From Bacillaceae bacterium (GTDB lineage: Bacteria; Bacillota; Bacilli; Bacillales_A; Planococcaceae), in contig JASLGI010000225.1 of NCBI GenBank assembly GCA_030149685.1, positions 1 to 54,716 of the forward strand: a DNA stretch of 54,716 bases, in the 5' to 3' direction. A program made the position numbers and the translations under genes. The stretch's first letter is position 1. Each line of letters starts with the position of its first letter. The notes under the pieces were generated by a model. That model did no database searches, was not told where the DNA came from, and saw only the letters and a list, made by a program, of their open reading frames with translations. Positions 1-9,068 of the stretch are shown piece by piece.

Positions 1-987
1 GCAATGGGAGGAGACCACGCACCAAAAGCACAAGTACAAGGAGCACTCCTCCGATTAAAAGAAAATAAAGATCTCCGTATTCAGTTATATGGAGATCGAG
101 CGAAAATTTTACCCGTTCTCGATGGCGAAATGATCGATGACGACCGGTTACAAATTATTCATTGTACAGAAGTCGTAACAGGAGAAGACGAACCGGTACG
201 AGCTGTACGAAAGAAAAAAGATTCTTCGATGGTTCGAGCGGCCGAAGCCGTTCGCAAAGGAGAGGCAGATGCTTGTGTGTCTGCAGGAAATACAGGAGCG
301 TTAATGGCTGCAGGGTTATTCGTTACGGGTCGAATTAAAGGAATTCATCGCCCAGCGCTTGCTCCGGTTATGCCGACGATGGACGGAAAAGGCTTTTTAA
401 TGCTCGATGTCGGTGCGAATGCTGATAGTAAACCAGAACATTTATTACAGTTTGCGATTATGGGAAGTATTTATGCAGAAAAAGTACGTGGCATTAAACG
501 TCCGACAGTCGGTTTATTAAATATCGGAACCGAAGAAGGTAAAGGAAATGAATTGACGAAAGAAGCGTATGCTTTACTAAAAGATGCGCCGATTCATTTT
601 ATCGGAAATGTTGAATCACGCGATTTATTAGACGGTGTCGCAGATGTTGTCGTTACTGACGGTTATACAGGAAATATGGTGTTAAAAACATTAGAAGGAA
701 CAGCTCTTCATATTTTATCGATGTTAAAAGACGTTTTTATGTCTTCAGCGAAAACGAAAATTGGTGCGTTGCTCGTAAAAAACGACTTGAAAAAAGCAGC
801 AGGAGGACTCGATTATAAAGAACATGGTGGTGCCGGTCTTTTCGGGTTGCGTGGACCTGTCATTAAAGCGCACGGCTCTTCAGATGAGCAGGCGATGTTC
901 AATGCGATTCGTCAAGCAGAAACGATGGTAAAAGAAGGAGTCGTTTCATTGATAGAAGAAACTATTCGAAAGGAAGAATCTGAATGA
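1..987 (+). CDS. plsX: Phosphate acyltransferase PlsX (5' end cut off by window)
   Basis: PlsX converts acyl-ACP to acyl-phosphate, the first committed step of phosphatidic acid synthesis in Gram-positive bacteria; it is a peripheral membrane enzyme. The reading frame is open from base 1 (Ala-Met-Gly-Gly-Asp-His-Ala-Pro), which matches the family's conserved N-terminal AMGGDHAPK motif. About six codons and the true start are therefore missing, and the Met at base 4 is internal. LDVGANAD and the C-terminal [20 protein letters not shown] motif are present. Length (about 328 residues here) fits the usual 330-340. Its stop overlaps the fabD start by four bases, implying translational coupling in a plsX-fabD-fabG-acpP operon. 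In relatives fapR precedes it, outside this window. Confidence 0.97.
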   Translation, partial: AMGGDHAPKAQVQGALLRLKENKDLRIQLYGDRAKILPVLDGEMIDDDRLQIIHCTEVVTGEDEPVRAVRKKKDSSMVRAAEAVRKGEADACVSAGNTGALMAAGLFVTGRIKGIHRPALAPVMPTMDGKGFLMLDVGANADSKPEHLLQFAIMGSIYAEKVRGIKRPTVGLLNIGTEEGKGNELTKEAYALLKDAPIHFIGNVESRDLLDGVADVVVTDGYTGNMVLKTLEGTALHILSMLKDVFMSSAKTKIGALLVKNDLKKAAGGLDYKEHGGAGLFGLRGPVIKAHGSSDEQAMFNAIRQAETMVKEGVVSLIEETIRKEESE

Positions 988-1916
988 AAATAGCATTTTT
1001 GTTTCCAGGACAAGGTGCACAAAAAGTAGGGATGGGCAGTAGTTTTCCTGAAATAGATGAATATTTGGCACTTGCTGATCGTACATTATCATTTTCTTTA
1101 CGTGAACGAATGTTTGAAGGCCCTCAAGAAGTATTAACAGAAACGTATCATGCGCAACCAGCTTTACTAACAGTAGGTGCAGTAATTGCTGATAAACTGA
1201 TGCAAGAAGGGATTACTCCCGACTTCGTAGCAGGCCATAGCTTAGGAGAATATACAGCACTCGTAGCAAGCGGTGGATTGTCTTATGAAGATGGCGTCCA
1301 AACCGTTTATGAGCGTGGGCGTCATATGACAGAGGCTGTACCGAAAGGTCAAGGGGCGATGGCAGCTGTAATCGGCGGAGAACGATCAATGATTGAAGAA
1401 GTTACTGCTCAAATTACGTCTGAAGGTTATATTGTTCAACCAGCGAATATGAATTCACCTGGTCAAATCGTTATTTCTGGCACAAAAGAAGGAATTGCTC
1501 GCGCGCAAGAAGTATTGCCAACACGAGGTGCTCGACGGGTCATTCCATTAGATGTGAGCGGCCCTTTTCATTCAGATTTGATGAAAGATGCAGCAAATAG
1601 TTTACAACAAACGTTCGAAAAGATGACTTGGCATCCTCTACGTGTGCCTCTTGTGAAAAATATTGATGCATCGCTTTCTTCATCTGTTGAAGAAGTGCGA
1701 GAAGGTTTGATTGAGCAGCTTTATTCACCTGTAGAATGGGAGCGCTCAATGCAAACATTGCTTGATGAGGGCGTTACTCACTTCATTGAATGTGGTCCGG
1801 GACGCGTATTAAAAGGACTCATGCGCAAAATTGATCGAAAAGCGGTCGTTTATACGATTGAGGATGAAACGTCATTTCAAGAAGTCATTCAACAATTGAA
1901 GGGGGAAGAAGAATGA
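984..1916 (+). CDS. fabD: Malonyl-CoA:ACP transacylase FabD
   Basis: FabD moves the malonyl group from CoA to acyl carrier protein, supplying the two-carbon donor for fatty acid elongation in the cytoplasm. The 310 residues show the FPGQGAQ start motif (7-13), the nucleophile elbow GHSLGEY with Ser86, and the catalytic His196 in GPFHSD. Length is normal for the family. The ATG overlaps the plsX stop (ATGA), and its own stop overlaps the fabG start in the same way, so the three genes are likely translationally coupled. Nothing unusual is seen. Confidence 0.98.
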   Translation: MKIAFLFPGQGAQKVGMGSSFPEIDEYLALADRTLSFSLRERMFEGPQEVLTETYHAQPALLTVGAVIADKLMQEGITPDFVAGHSLGEYTALVASGGLSYEDGVQTVYERGRHMTEAVPKGQGAMAAVIGGERSMIEEVTAQITSEGYIVQPANMNSPGQIVISGTKEGIARAQEVLPTRGARRVIPLDVSGPFHSDLMKDAANSLQQTFEKMTWHPLRVPLVKNIDASLSSSVEEVREGLIEQLYSPVEWERSMQTLLDEGVTHFIECGPGRVLKGLMRKIDRKAVVYTIEDETSFQEVIQQLKGEEE

Positions 1917-2662
1917 AACGTTTTGAAGGAAAGGTAGCAATCATTACAGGGGCATCGCGAGGAATTGGCCGAGCGATTGCTGAAGAACTTGCAAAAGGTG
2001 GCGCAAATGTCGTTGTGAACTATAGCGGCAATGAAGAAAAGGCAAAAGAAGTCGTTCAATTTGTCCAAGATACATATGGTGTAGAAGCGATGAGTTATCG
2101 TGCAGACGTATCAAATGCAGAAGAAGTAGAGGCAATGGTAAAAGCGACGAAAGAAATGTTCGGAGCGATTGATTTTCTCGTCAACAACGCAGGAATTACA
2201 CGCGACATGTTACTCATGCGTTTAAAAGAAGAAGATTGGGACGACGTATTACGTATTAATTTAAAAGGTGCCTTTTTGACGACGAAAGCGGTGACGCGTA
2301 CGATGATGCGTCAACGCGCAGGGCGTATCGTCAATATCGCTTCTGTCGTAGGAATAATGGGGAATGCTGGACAAGCAAACTATGCCGCTGCGAAAGCAGG
2401 CCTTATCGGACTAACGAAATCTGCAGCAAGAGAGCTCGCAAGCCGCAATATTCAAGTGAATGCTGTCGCACCAGGGTTTATCGAAACAGATATGACCGAT
2501 GTGTTAACAGACGAACAGAAAGAAGCGATGCTCCAAGTCATTCCGATGCAACAGTTAGGACAACCAGAAGATGTTGCAAAAGCAGTGGCCTTTTTATTGT
2601 CCGATGACGCTCGTTATATTACAGGACAAACGCTTCATATTGACGGCGGAATGGTCATGTAA
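1913..2662 (+). CDS. fabG: 3-oxoacyl-ACP reductase FabG
   Basis: FabG is the NADPH-dependent reductase of the elongation cycle, reducing 3-ketoacyl-ACP to 3-hydroxyacyl-ACP. It is a classical 249-residue short-chain dehydrogenase: TGASRGIG dinucleotide motif (12-19), NNAG motif, and catalytic Ser144, Tyr157 and Lys161. A GGGGGAAGAAG ribosome site lies inside the end of fabD, and the ATG overlaps the fabD stop by four bases. The C-terminal GGM is typical. Context with fabD and acpP separates it from the many other SDR enzymes. Confidence 0.97.
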   Translation: MKRFEGKVAIITGASRGIGRAIAEELAKGGANVVVNYSGNEEKAKEVVQFVQDTYGVEAMSYRADVSNAEEVEAMVKATKEMFGAIDFLVNNAGITRDMLLMRLKEEDWDDVLRINLKGAFLTTKAVTRTMMRQRAGRIVNIASVVGIMGNAGQANYAAAKAGLIGLTKSAARELASRNIQVNAVAPGFIETDMTDVLTDEQKEAMLQVIPMQQLGQPEDVAKAVAFLLSDDARYITGQTLHIDGGMVM

Positions 2663-2715
2663 TAGTTGCTATTTCATTTATTTTTGATTACTCTCTTATA
2701 AGGAGGTGAAAAAGT

Positions 2716-2949
2716 ATGACAACGTTCGAACGCGTATCAAAAGTAGTAGTTGATCGTCTCGGTGTAGAAGAAAGTGATGTAACAGAAGACGCTTCATTCC
2801 GTGATGATTTAGATGCAGACTCATTAGACGTTGTTGAACTCGTAATGGAACTTGAAGAAGAGTTTGACACAGAAATTTCTGATGAAGATGCAGAGCAGAT
2901 CGTCACTGTAGGTGATGCTGTAAAATACATCGAAGAAAACTTACAATAA
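2716..2949 (+). CDS. acpP: Acyl carrier protein
   Basis: The 77-residue acidic acyl carrier protein holds growing fatty acyl chains on a 4'-phosphopantetheine arm. The attachment serine is Ser36 in the DADSLD motif, and the rest forms the expected four-helix acidic protein. A very strong AAGGAGGTG ribosome site lies at 2700-2708, consistent with the high expression of this protein. A 53-base spacer separates it from fabG; no convincing promoter was found there. An intrinsic terminator follows, so this is the last gene of the plsX operon. Confidence 0.98.
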   Translation: MTTFERVSKVVVDRLGVEESDVTEDASFRDDLDADSLDVVELVMELEEEFDTEISDEDAEQIVTVGDAVKYIEENLQ

Positions 2950-2964
2950 TGTATACATTAAGTG

Positions 2965-3024
2965 AGGGATAATCGTAATAAAGCGCAAATTTCGCTGCTT
3001 TTACGAGTGTCCCTTTCTTTTTTT
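2965..3024 (+). terminator. Intrinsic terminator after acpP
   Basis: An imperfect long hairpin: GGGA (2966-2969) pairs with TCCC (3010-3013), and TCGTAA (2973-2978) pairs with TTACGA (3001-3006), with further AAGC/GCTT and GCG/CGC pairs inside. A T-rich run (3014-3024) follows. It separates the fatty acid operon from rnc. Its last two T bases are also the start of the proposed rnc -35 box. Confidence 0.7.
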
Positions 3025-3051
3025 GCAACGAGACGTAGAACGATGTAAAAT
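3023..3051 (+). promoter_or_regulatory. Candidate SigA promoter for rnc-smc-ftsY
   Basis: TTGCAA (3023-3028), 17-base spacer, TAAAAT (3046-3051): four of six and five of six matches to the SigA consensus at ideal spacing. Predicted transcription start near 3058, 28 bases before the rnc ATG. It abuts the acpP terminator directly. Confidence 0.6.
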
Positions 3052-3085
3052 AAAACAGATAATAGTTTTAGAAAGGAAGAACGAC

Positions 3086-3847
3086 ATGCGCTCACGTAAA
3101 AAACAAGAAACGCGCAAATCGCGTAGTTCATTACCGGAGGAAAAGCAACAAATGTTTCAACAGCTTCAACAGAAGTTAAATATCCATTTTTCAAATCAAA
3201 CATTACTGTATACAGCATTCACTCATTCATCATATGTCAATGAACATCGGGGAAGATTGTTTTCAGATAACGAACGACTCGAGTTTTTAGGAGACGCTGT
3301 TTTAGAGTTAGGTGTTTCTGAATATTTATATGAACATAAACCAGATATGAGTGAAGGAGAATTGACGAAATTGCGTGCAGCAATCGTCTGTGAGCCATCG
3401 CTCGTTTTATTTTCCACAGAGCTGAATTTCGGTCATTATATTTTACTTGGCAAAGGAGAAGAATTAACAGGAGGACGAGAGCGACCCGCTTTACTTGCAG
3501 ATGTTTTTGAAGCGTTTATAGGAGCTCTCTATATTGACCAAGGCATGCCGGAAGTTATTCAGTTTTTACAAAGCTTCGTTTTTCCGAAAATAGCAGACGG
3601 TACTTTTTCGCATGTGATGGATTATAAAAGTCAGTTACAAGAAATTGTTCAACAAAAAAATGAAGGAACGCTTCATTATGAAATTATCGATGAACAAGGT
3701 CCAGCCCATGCGAAAAAGTTTGTAACGATCGTTCGAATCGGAGAGAACGTTTTAGGAGAAGGAATAGGACGTTCTAAAAAGGAAGCAGAGCAAGAAGCAG
3801 CTCGTCGAGCGATTCAACAGATGGACATGCGCAAAAAGGAGCGATAA
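3086..3847 (+). CDS. rnc: Ribonuclease III
   Basis: RNase III cuts double-stranded RNA, including rRNA precursors and the SRP RNA. The start at 3086 is preferred over an in-frame upstream Met at 3023, because GAAAGGAAG (3071-3079) sits just ahead of 3086 and because 3023-3051 looks like the promoter; this gives 253 residues, close to the family norm. The signature [10 protein letters not shown] (63-72) carries Glu66 and Asp70, and Asp139/Glu142 lie in [11 protein letters not shown]. The C-terminal double-stranded RNA-binding domain occupies about 184-250. smc follows after two bases, as in B. subtilis rnc-smc-ftsY. Confidence 0.97.
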   Translation: MRSRKKQETRKSRSSLPEEKQQMFQQLQQKLNIHFSNQTLLYTAFTHSSYVNEHRGRLFSDNERLEFLGDAVLELGVSEYLYEHKPDMSEGELTKLRAAIVCEPSLVLFSTELNFGHYILLGKGEELTGGRERPALLADVFEAFIGALYIDQGMPEVIQFLQSFVFPKIADGTFSHVMDYKSQLQEIVQQKNEGTLHYEIIDEQGPAHAKKFVTIVRIGENVLGEGIGRSKKEAEQEAARRAIQQMDMRKKER

Positions 3848-3849
3848 CG

Positions 3850-6800
3850 ATGTTTTTAAAAAGAATTGAAATTCAAGGGTTTAAATCGTTCCCCGACCGT
3901 ACCGTAATAGATTTCGTTCCAGGTGTAACTGCAGTTGTCGGACCGAACGGGAGTGGGAAAAGTAATATTATCGATGCGATTCGTTGGGTACTCGGCGAAC
4001 AATCAGCGAAATCGTTACGTGGAGCGAAGATGGAAGATATTATTTTTTCAGGGAGTGAAACACGTCGCCGTTCGAATCGAGCTGAAGTAAAATTAGTGTT
4101 AGATAATAGTAGCGGTTTATTTCCATTACAATTTACTGAAATTGAAGTCGCTCGTTCATTGTACCGTTCAGGAGATAGTGAATATTCTTTAAATGGCGAA
4201 ACATGTCGATTAAAAGATATTCAAGATGCCTTTTTAGACTCGGGCTTAGGGAAGTCAGGATTTTCAATTATTTCTCAAGGGCGTGTCGATGAAATTTTAA
4301 ACAGTCCGCCTGAAAAGCGTCGATTGATTTTTGATGAAGCAGCGGGTGTTTTAAAATATAAAACGAGAAAGCTCGATGCAGAAAAAAAGTTAGAAAATAC
4401 GGAAGAACATTTAGATCGTGTTCTTGATATTTTAACAGAATTAGATAGTCGAGTAGGACCTTTAGAAGAACAAGCAACACGAGCGAAAAAAGCAAAAGTG
4501 CTCGACGATCACATTCGTACGAAAGATCGAGAGCTTTTAACATATGAGGCATTACAACTTCATCAAGTGTTAGAAGAACTCCGTAAGAAAGAAGCAGTAT
4601 GGAAAGAAGCTCATGCTGAAAAATTACATGCGCTTGCGACACTTGAGCGAGAAGTTCAAGAAATGGAAAAGAAAAAAGAAACATTGGAACAAGAACGTAC
4701 AGCATTGTATGACCGTCACGTAGAAGCGAAAACAAAATTAGAGCGTTGGGAAGGGCAAAAGCTCGTTCGAATTGAAAAAAAGCAACGTTTTGAAGAAGAG
4801 ATGTCACGCATCGAGGAACAACTGCGCAGTGTTCAAGCATTACACGATGAGCATTTAGAGAAAGTAAAAGAAAAAGAAGCGGTTGTTAAAGAGTTACGTA
4901 CTCAACATGCAGCGATTGCTGCTGAAATGGATGTCCTTCGAGCGTCGATTCATGAATCTGTTGAAGAGGTAGAAGCGCGTCTTGAGAAAGAACAAGTAGT
5001 ATATATCGAAGCATTGAACGAAGAAGCGAACATTCGTCACCGAATGGAAGTATTAAAAGAACAATCAGCTCGTGATCGTGCATTAAGTGAAGAAACGAGT
5101 GGAGAAGGCCAATCATTAAAAGAAGCTTATGAACGCGCAAAACAAGAGTGGGAAGAAGCGAAAAAGCATGTAGCCACACTTCGTCAACAGTTGGAAGAAG
5201 TAGAAAAAACGACGGAACAAATAAAAGAAGAGGCTGATCAAAAAAAGGCGCAGTTTGATCGTCAACAGACGATATATCGTCAAGCACAGCAACAGATGTA
5301 TGAGCTCGAACAGCGTCAGACGGTGCTTGCACGTTTACAAGAAGAAATGACCGGTTTTTATAGTGGTGTAAAAAATGTATTACAAGCATCAAATTTAACA
5401 GGAATCGAAGGAGCGATTGCTCAACTATTACATATTCCGTCAGAATATATGGATGCCTTTGATACAGCATTAGGAAACGCTTTACAACATATTGTCACTT
5501 TGACGACAAGCGATGCAAAGCGTGCGATACATCACTTGAAAAATAGTCGAGGAGGACGTGCGACATTTTTACCGCTCGATACGATTCGTCCACGAGTCAT
5601 TCCAGGCTTGATTGTTCAACGTTTGTCGGAAACTCCAGGGTTTGTCGGAGTCGCAGCGGATCTTGCTCAATATGATGCGAAATACGATCATGTCGTTCGA
5701 AATTTACTCGGCGCAACGATCGTTGCAGAAAATTTAGATGATGCGACGAATATCGCTCAAATGATCCATCATAAATTCCGTGTCGTCACACTCGAAGGAG
5801 ACGTCATTTACGCAGGTGGTTCATTATCCGGTGGACAGAAAAGGAACCGTTCAACCGTATTTAGTCAAAAGGTTGAATATGAAGAAGTAACGAAGCAACT
5901 CGATCATTATAAACGTTCTTTCGCTCAAGCAGAGGGGAAAATGGCACGAACGAAAGAAGAAGCAAATCGAGCGTATGAACAATATTTACAACGTCAAACA
6001 CTTGTTGCGAAAGCGAAACAAGAAGTAGACGATCAAGAAAAAGTTTTCCAGCAAAAAGATTGGGATTACCGCTCTGTAGAAGCTCGTTGGAAAGCGTTTG
6101 AGATGCAACATGCTCAACGAGCGTTAACGATGGAACAATCGAATGAAACATTAAAAGAACTCGCGACAAAACATGAAAAGACATTAGAAAAAGTAGACAA
6201 AACGAAGCAAACAATCGCCGCTTTAGAGTTGCGTATTCAAGACGGTCGAAAAGAAGAAAAAGTGATGGAACAACAACATCAAGCATTGCGCGAACGTCAA
6301 GTAACAATCAATGAACAGTTGCGTTACGAAGAAGAATTGTTAGTTGCAGAAAAAGAAGCGTTACAACGTGAAGCAACTCGCAGCAACGAATTAAAAGAAG
6401 AACGTCGTCTACTAGAAAAAGAAGAAGGTCTGACACATAGTGAAGAAGAAATTGCTCAAGCGATTCATCATTGGCAAGGGCGCATCACTACTCAAGAACA
6501 CCGTATGGAAGAAATTACGCAACAACTTGCTCAATTAACTGAAGTCTTACAAAAAGAAAGTGTACGCCTCAAAGAAGAAAAAGAGCTCCATGAAAAAGAA
6601 CGAAATGTTTATCAACGACTGGAGATTGAACGATCAAAAAGAGAAACAACTTTCCAGCATACGATGCAGCAGTTAAAAGCTAAATACGGGACAGAGCAAT
6701 TAGAAGAACCTGCTAAAGATTTTGATGAACAAAAAGTACGCGAACAATTACACGAGTTACGCGGCGAAAGAAAATTGCTTGGGGAAGTCAATCCATTGGC

Positions 6801-7392
6801 GATTGAAGAATATGAAGAAGTGAAAGAACGTCATCAGTTTTTAACAGAACAACGCAATGATTTGCTCGAAGCAAAAGGTACTTTGCTCGAGGCAATGGAT
6901 GAGATGGATGAAGAGATGACGGAACGTTTCGATGTGACATTCCGTGCGATCCGTCACCAGTTCCAAATCGTTTTCCAACAAATGTTTGGTGGAGGAGAAG
7001 CAGACCTCATTTTAACAAATCCAGACGACTTACTGACGACAGGTGTCGATATTATTGCACGACCTCCAGGAAAAAAACTACAAAACTTACGCCTTTTATC
7101 TGGAGGAGAGCGAGCATTAACAGCGATTACATTGCTGTTTGCCATGATCGATGTTCGCCCTGTTCCTTTCTGTATTTTAGACGAAGTAGAAGCAGCTCTT
7201 GATGAAGCGAATGTCACTCGTTATAGTAATTATTTGAAGACATATGCAAAAGACATTCAGTTCATCGTTATTACACATAGAAAAGGAACGATGGAAGGTG
7301 CAGATGTTTTATATGGAGTAACGATGCAAGAGTCAGGTGTATCGACTTTACTCTCTGTACAATTATCTGAAGTAGAAGAACAGTTGAAATAA
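3850..7392 (+). CDS. smc: Chromosome segregation ATPase Smc
   Basis: Smc is the ring-forming ATPase of bacterial condensin; it works with ScpA and ScpB to compact and separate chromosomes. The 1180 residues show the Walker A GPNGSGKS (31-38), a long coiled coil (about 165-500), the hinge domain (about 515-665, ending near GGSLSGGQ), a returning coiled coil (about 680-1010), the ABC signature LLSGGERALTAI (about 1083-1094) and Walker B FCILDEVEAALD. Length matches B. subtilis Smc (about 1186). It starts two bases after rnc and precedes ftsY, the conserved arrangement. Confidence 0.98.
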   Translation: MFLKRIEIQGFKSFPDRTVIDFVPGVTAVVGPNGSGKSNIIDAIRWVLGEQSAKSLRGAKMEDIIFSGSETRRRSNRAEVKLVLDNSSGLFPLQFTEIEVARSLYRSGDSEYSLNGETCRLKDIQDAFLDSGLGKSGFSIISQGRVDEILNSPPEKRRLIFDEAAGVLKYKTRKLDAEKKLENTEEHLDRVLDILTELDSRVGPLEEQATRAKKAKVLDDHIRTKDRELLTYEALQLHQVLEELRKKEAVWKEAHAEKLHALATLEREVQEMEKKKETLEQERTALYDRHVEAKTKLERWEGQKLVRIEKKQRFEEEMSRIEEQLRSVQALHDEHLEKVKEKEAVVKELRTQHAAIAAEMDVLRASIHESVEEVEARLEKEQVVYIEALNEEANIRHRMEVLKEQSARDRALSEETSGEGQSLKEAYERAKQEWEEAKKHVATLRQQLEEVEKTTEQIKEEADQKKAQFDRQQTIYRQAQQQMYELEQRQTVLARLQEEMTGFYSGVKNVLQASNLTGIEGAIAQLLHIPSEYMDAFDTALGNALQHIVTLTTSDAKRAIHHLKNSRGGRATFLPLDTIRPRVIPGLIVQRLSETPGFVGVAADLAQYDAKYDHVVRNLLGATIVAENLDDATNIAQMIHHKFRVVTLEGDVIYAGGSLSGGQKRNRSTVFSQKVEYEEVTKQLDHYKRSFAQAEGKMARTKEEANRAYEQYLQRQTLVAKAKQEVDDQEKVFQQKDWDYRSVEARWKAFEMQHAQRALTMEQSNETLKELATKHEKTLEKVDKTKQTIAALELRIQDGRKEEKVMEQQHQALRERQVTINEQLRYEEELLVAEKEALQREATRSNELKEERRLLEKEEGLTHSEEEIAQAIHHWQGRITTQEHRMEEITQQLAQLTEVLQKESVRLKEEKELHEKERNVYQRLEIERSKRETTFQHTMQQLKAKYGTEQLEEPAKDFDEQKVREQLHELRGERKLLGEVNPLAIEEYEEVKERHQFLTEQRNDLLEAKGTLLEAMDEMDEEMTERFDVTFRAIRHQFQIVFQQMFGGGEADLILTNPDDLLTTGVDIIARPPGKKLQNLRLLSGGERALTAITLLFAMIDVRPVPFCILDEVEAALDEANVTRYSNYLKTYAKDIQFIVITHRKGTMEGADVLYGVTMQESGVSTLLSVQLSEVEEQLK

Positions 7393-7407
7393 TTAGGAGG
7401 AAAAACG

Positions 7408-8664
7408 ATGTCATTTTTCAAACGATTGAAAGAGACTTTTTTAGGAAAGTCAGAAGAAGAAGAGAAAAAAGATGAAGTTGTAGACGAAGTAGAAGAGAGT
7501 GAGGAAGTTTCAGAAGAAGCGCCAGATGTAGAGGGTGATTTGAAAGAAGCTCCTGTACAAGAAGATTTAGCGACGGAAGAAGTAAAAGAAGAGATTGAGA
7601 AAGAGATAAAAGAAGAGATAGAAGAGATGGAAGAAGCTTCAGACGACGAAGAAAACCTCCCGGTAGAAGTCGCGGAAACGGAAGACGCAACGTCAGAGCT
7701 TTCACTTTTCGGTAAATTCAAACGCGGTTTAGCGAAGACACGCGATAGTTTTACTTCGAAGATTAATGATCTCGTTGCAAACTTCCGAGAAGTCGATGAA
7801 GAATTTTTCGAAGAATTAGAAGAAGTATTGCTTCAAGCAGACGTAGGTGTCGAAACAGTCATGGAGCTCGTAGATGAACTAAAAATGGAAGTAAAGCGTC
7901 AAAATATTAAAGATACATCAGGTATGCAGTCTCTTATTTCTGAAAAACTCGTTGAGATTTATAATGAGGCAGGAGAAGAAGAGGAAGATATGACGCTCAA
8001 TCTTCAAGATGGGGAAATGACTGTTATTTTAATGGTTGGAGTTAACGGAGTTGGTAAGACAACGACGATCGGTAAGTTAACGAAACGTCTCCAAAACGAA
8101 GGGAAATCTGTTATGCTCGCAGCGGGAGATACATTCCGAGCGGGTGCGATTGAACAACTCGTCGTTTGGGGAGAACGTAATAACGTAGAAGTTATTCGTC
8201 AAGCAGAAGGTTCAGACCCAGCCGCTGTCATGTATGACGCTGTTCAAGCAGCGAAAAAACGCGATGTCGATGTGTTAATTTGTGATACGGCAGGACGTTT
8301 ACAAAACAAAGTAAACTTGATGAAAGAGCTGGAAAAAATTCACCGTGTCATTAGCCGCGAAATTCCAGGGGCGCCTCATGAAGTGTTGCTCGCTCTTGAT
8401 GCAACGACAGGCCAAAATGCATTGCGTCAAGCGGAGACATTCAAAGAAGCGACAAATGTGACAGGTATCGTGTTAACAAAGCTCGACGGAACAGCAAAAG
8501 GTGGAATTGTTTTAGCGATCCGTAATAAGTTAAACATTCCAGTGAAATATGTAGGTCTAGGAGAAGGTATTGATGACTTACAGCCGTTTGACCCAGACAA
8601 ATACGTTTACGGATTATTTGCAGATGGGCTTGAAATGGAATTAAAACAAGCGGAAGACAAGTGA
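7408..8664 (+). CDS. ftsY: Signal recognition particle receptor FtsY, with a long acidic N-terminus
   Basis: FtsY is the membrane-docking GTPase that receives SRP-ribosome complexes from Ffh at the Sec translocon. The NG domain occupies roughly 105-415: G1 GVNGVGKTT (211-219), DTAGRLQNK, TKLDGTAKGG and the C-terminal GLGEGIDDLQPFD motif are all intact. At 418 residues it is about 90 longer than B. subtilis FtsY. The extra length is a very acidic segment (about 16-95) of Glu/Asp runs joined to a short basic N-terminal patch (FFKRLKE). AGGAGG lies at 7396-7401. It ends the rnc-smc-ftsY group. Confidence 0.97.
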   Translation: MSFFKRLKETFLGKSEEEEKKDEVVDEVEESEEVSEEAPDVEGDLKEAPVQEDLATEEVKEEIEKEIKEEIEEMEEASDDEENLPVEVAETEDATSELSLFGKFKRGLAKTRDSFTSKINDLVANFREVDEEFFEELEEVLLQADVGVETVMELVDELKMEVKRQNIKDTSGMQSLISEKLVEIYNEAGEEEEDMTLNLQDGEMTVILMVGVNGVGKTTTIGKLTKRLQNEGKSVMLAAGDTFRAGAIEQLVVWGERNNVEVIRQAEGSDPAAVMYDAVQAAKKRDVDVLICDTAGRLQNKVNLMKELEKIHRVISREIPGAPHEVLLALDATTGQNALRQAETFKEATNVTGIVLTKLDGTAKGGIVLAIRNKLNIPVKYVGLGEGIDDLQPFDPDKYVYGLFADGLEMELKQAEDK

Positions 8665-8670
8665 ATTTAC

Positions 8671-8699
8671 TTGACACTATGAAAAGTTCATCATACGAT
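8671..8699 (+). promoter_or_regulatory. SigA promoter for ylxM-ffh
   Basis: A perfect -35 TTGACA (8671-8676), 17-base spacer and TACGAT -10 (8694-8699, five of six). It lies in the 64-base ftsY-ylxM gap, about 22 bases upstream of the expected transcript start to the ylxM ATG. Confidence 0.75.
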
Positions 8700-8728
8700 G
8701 ACAACAACGATTAGAGGGAGGGACATTC

Positions 8729-9055
8729 ATGTTAGAGAAAACGACGAGAATTAACTTCCTCTATGATTTTTATCAATCGCTATTGACAGATAAACAGCGT
8801 GCTTATATGCGCGCATATTATTTAGAGGATTTATCACTCGGTGAAATTGCTGATATTCATGACGTTTCGCGTCAAGCGATTTATGATAATGTGAAACGAA
8901 CTGAAAAAATGTTAGAAGAATATGAGTCGAAATTACAATTATTTGAGCGCTTTGAACGCCGAATGGCAGCCATTCAATCGATGGAAGAAGCTTTAGAAAA
9001 GAAAGATTATAAAGAGTTAGAAGAAGTTTTAAAGACGCTTAAACGACAAGAATAG
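8729..9055 (+). CDS. ylxM: YlxM family SRP-associated DNA-binding-like protein
   Basis: YlxM is a small (108-residue) helix-turn-helix protein with a sigma-region-4-like fold, encoded next to ffh across Bacillota and linked in streptococci to modulation of the signal recognition particle GTPases. The HTH is seen in [20 protein letters not shown] (about 31-50), followed by a charged C-terminal helix. A GAGGGAGGG ribosome site lies at 8713-8721. It is followed 13 bases later by ffh, and both probably share the promoter at 8671. Whether it binds DNA or RNA cannot be told from the sequence. Confidence 0.93.
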   Translation: MLEKTTRINFLYDFYQSLLTDKQRAYMRAYYLEDLSLGEIADIHDVSRQAIYDNVKRTEKMLEEYESKLQLFERFERRMAAIQSMEEALEKKDYKELEEVLKTLKRQE

Positions 9056-9068
9056 GAGGATTCCTCAC

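Noticed and set aside
4268..4840. Minus-strand open frame of 190 codons opposite smc
   Set aside because: It mirrors the biased codons of the smc coiled coil; no ribosome site, no recognisable protein, Leu/Phe-rich composition typical of an antisense shadow.
7257..7721. Minus-strand Ser-rich open frame opposite the smc end and ftsY acidic region
   Set aside because: Ser runs are the reverse complement of GAA/GAT-rich Glu/Asp codons in ftsY.
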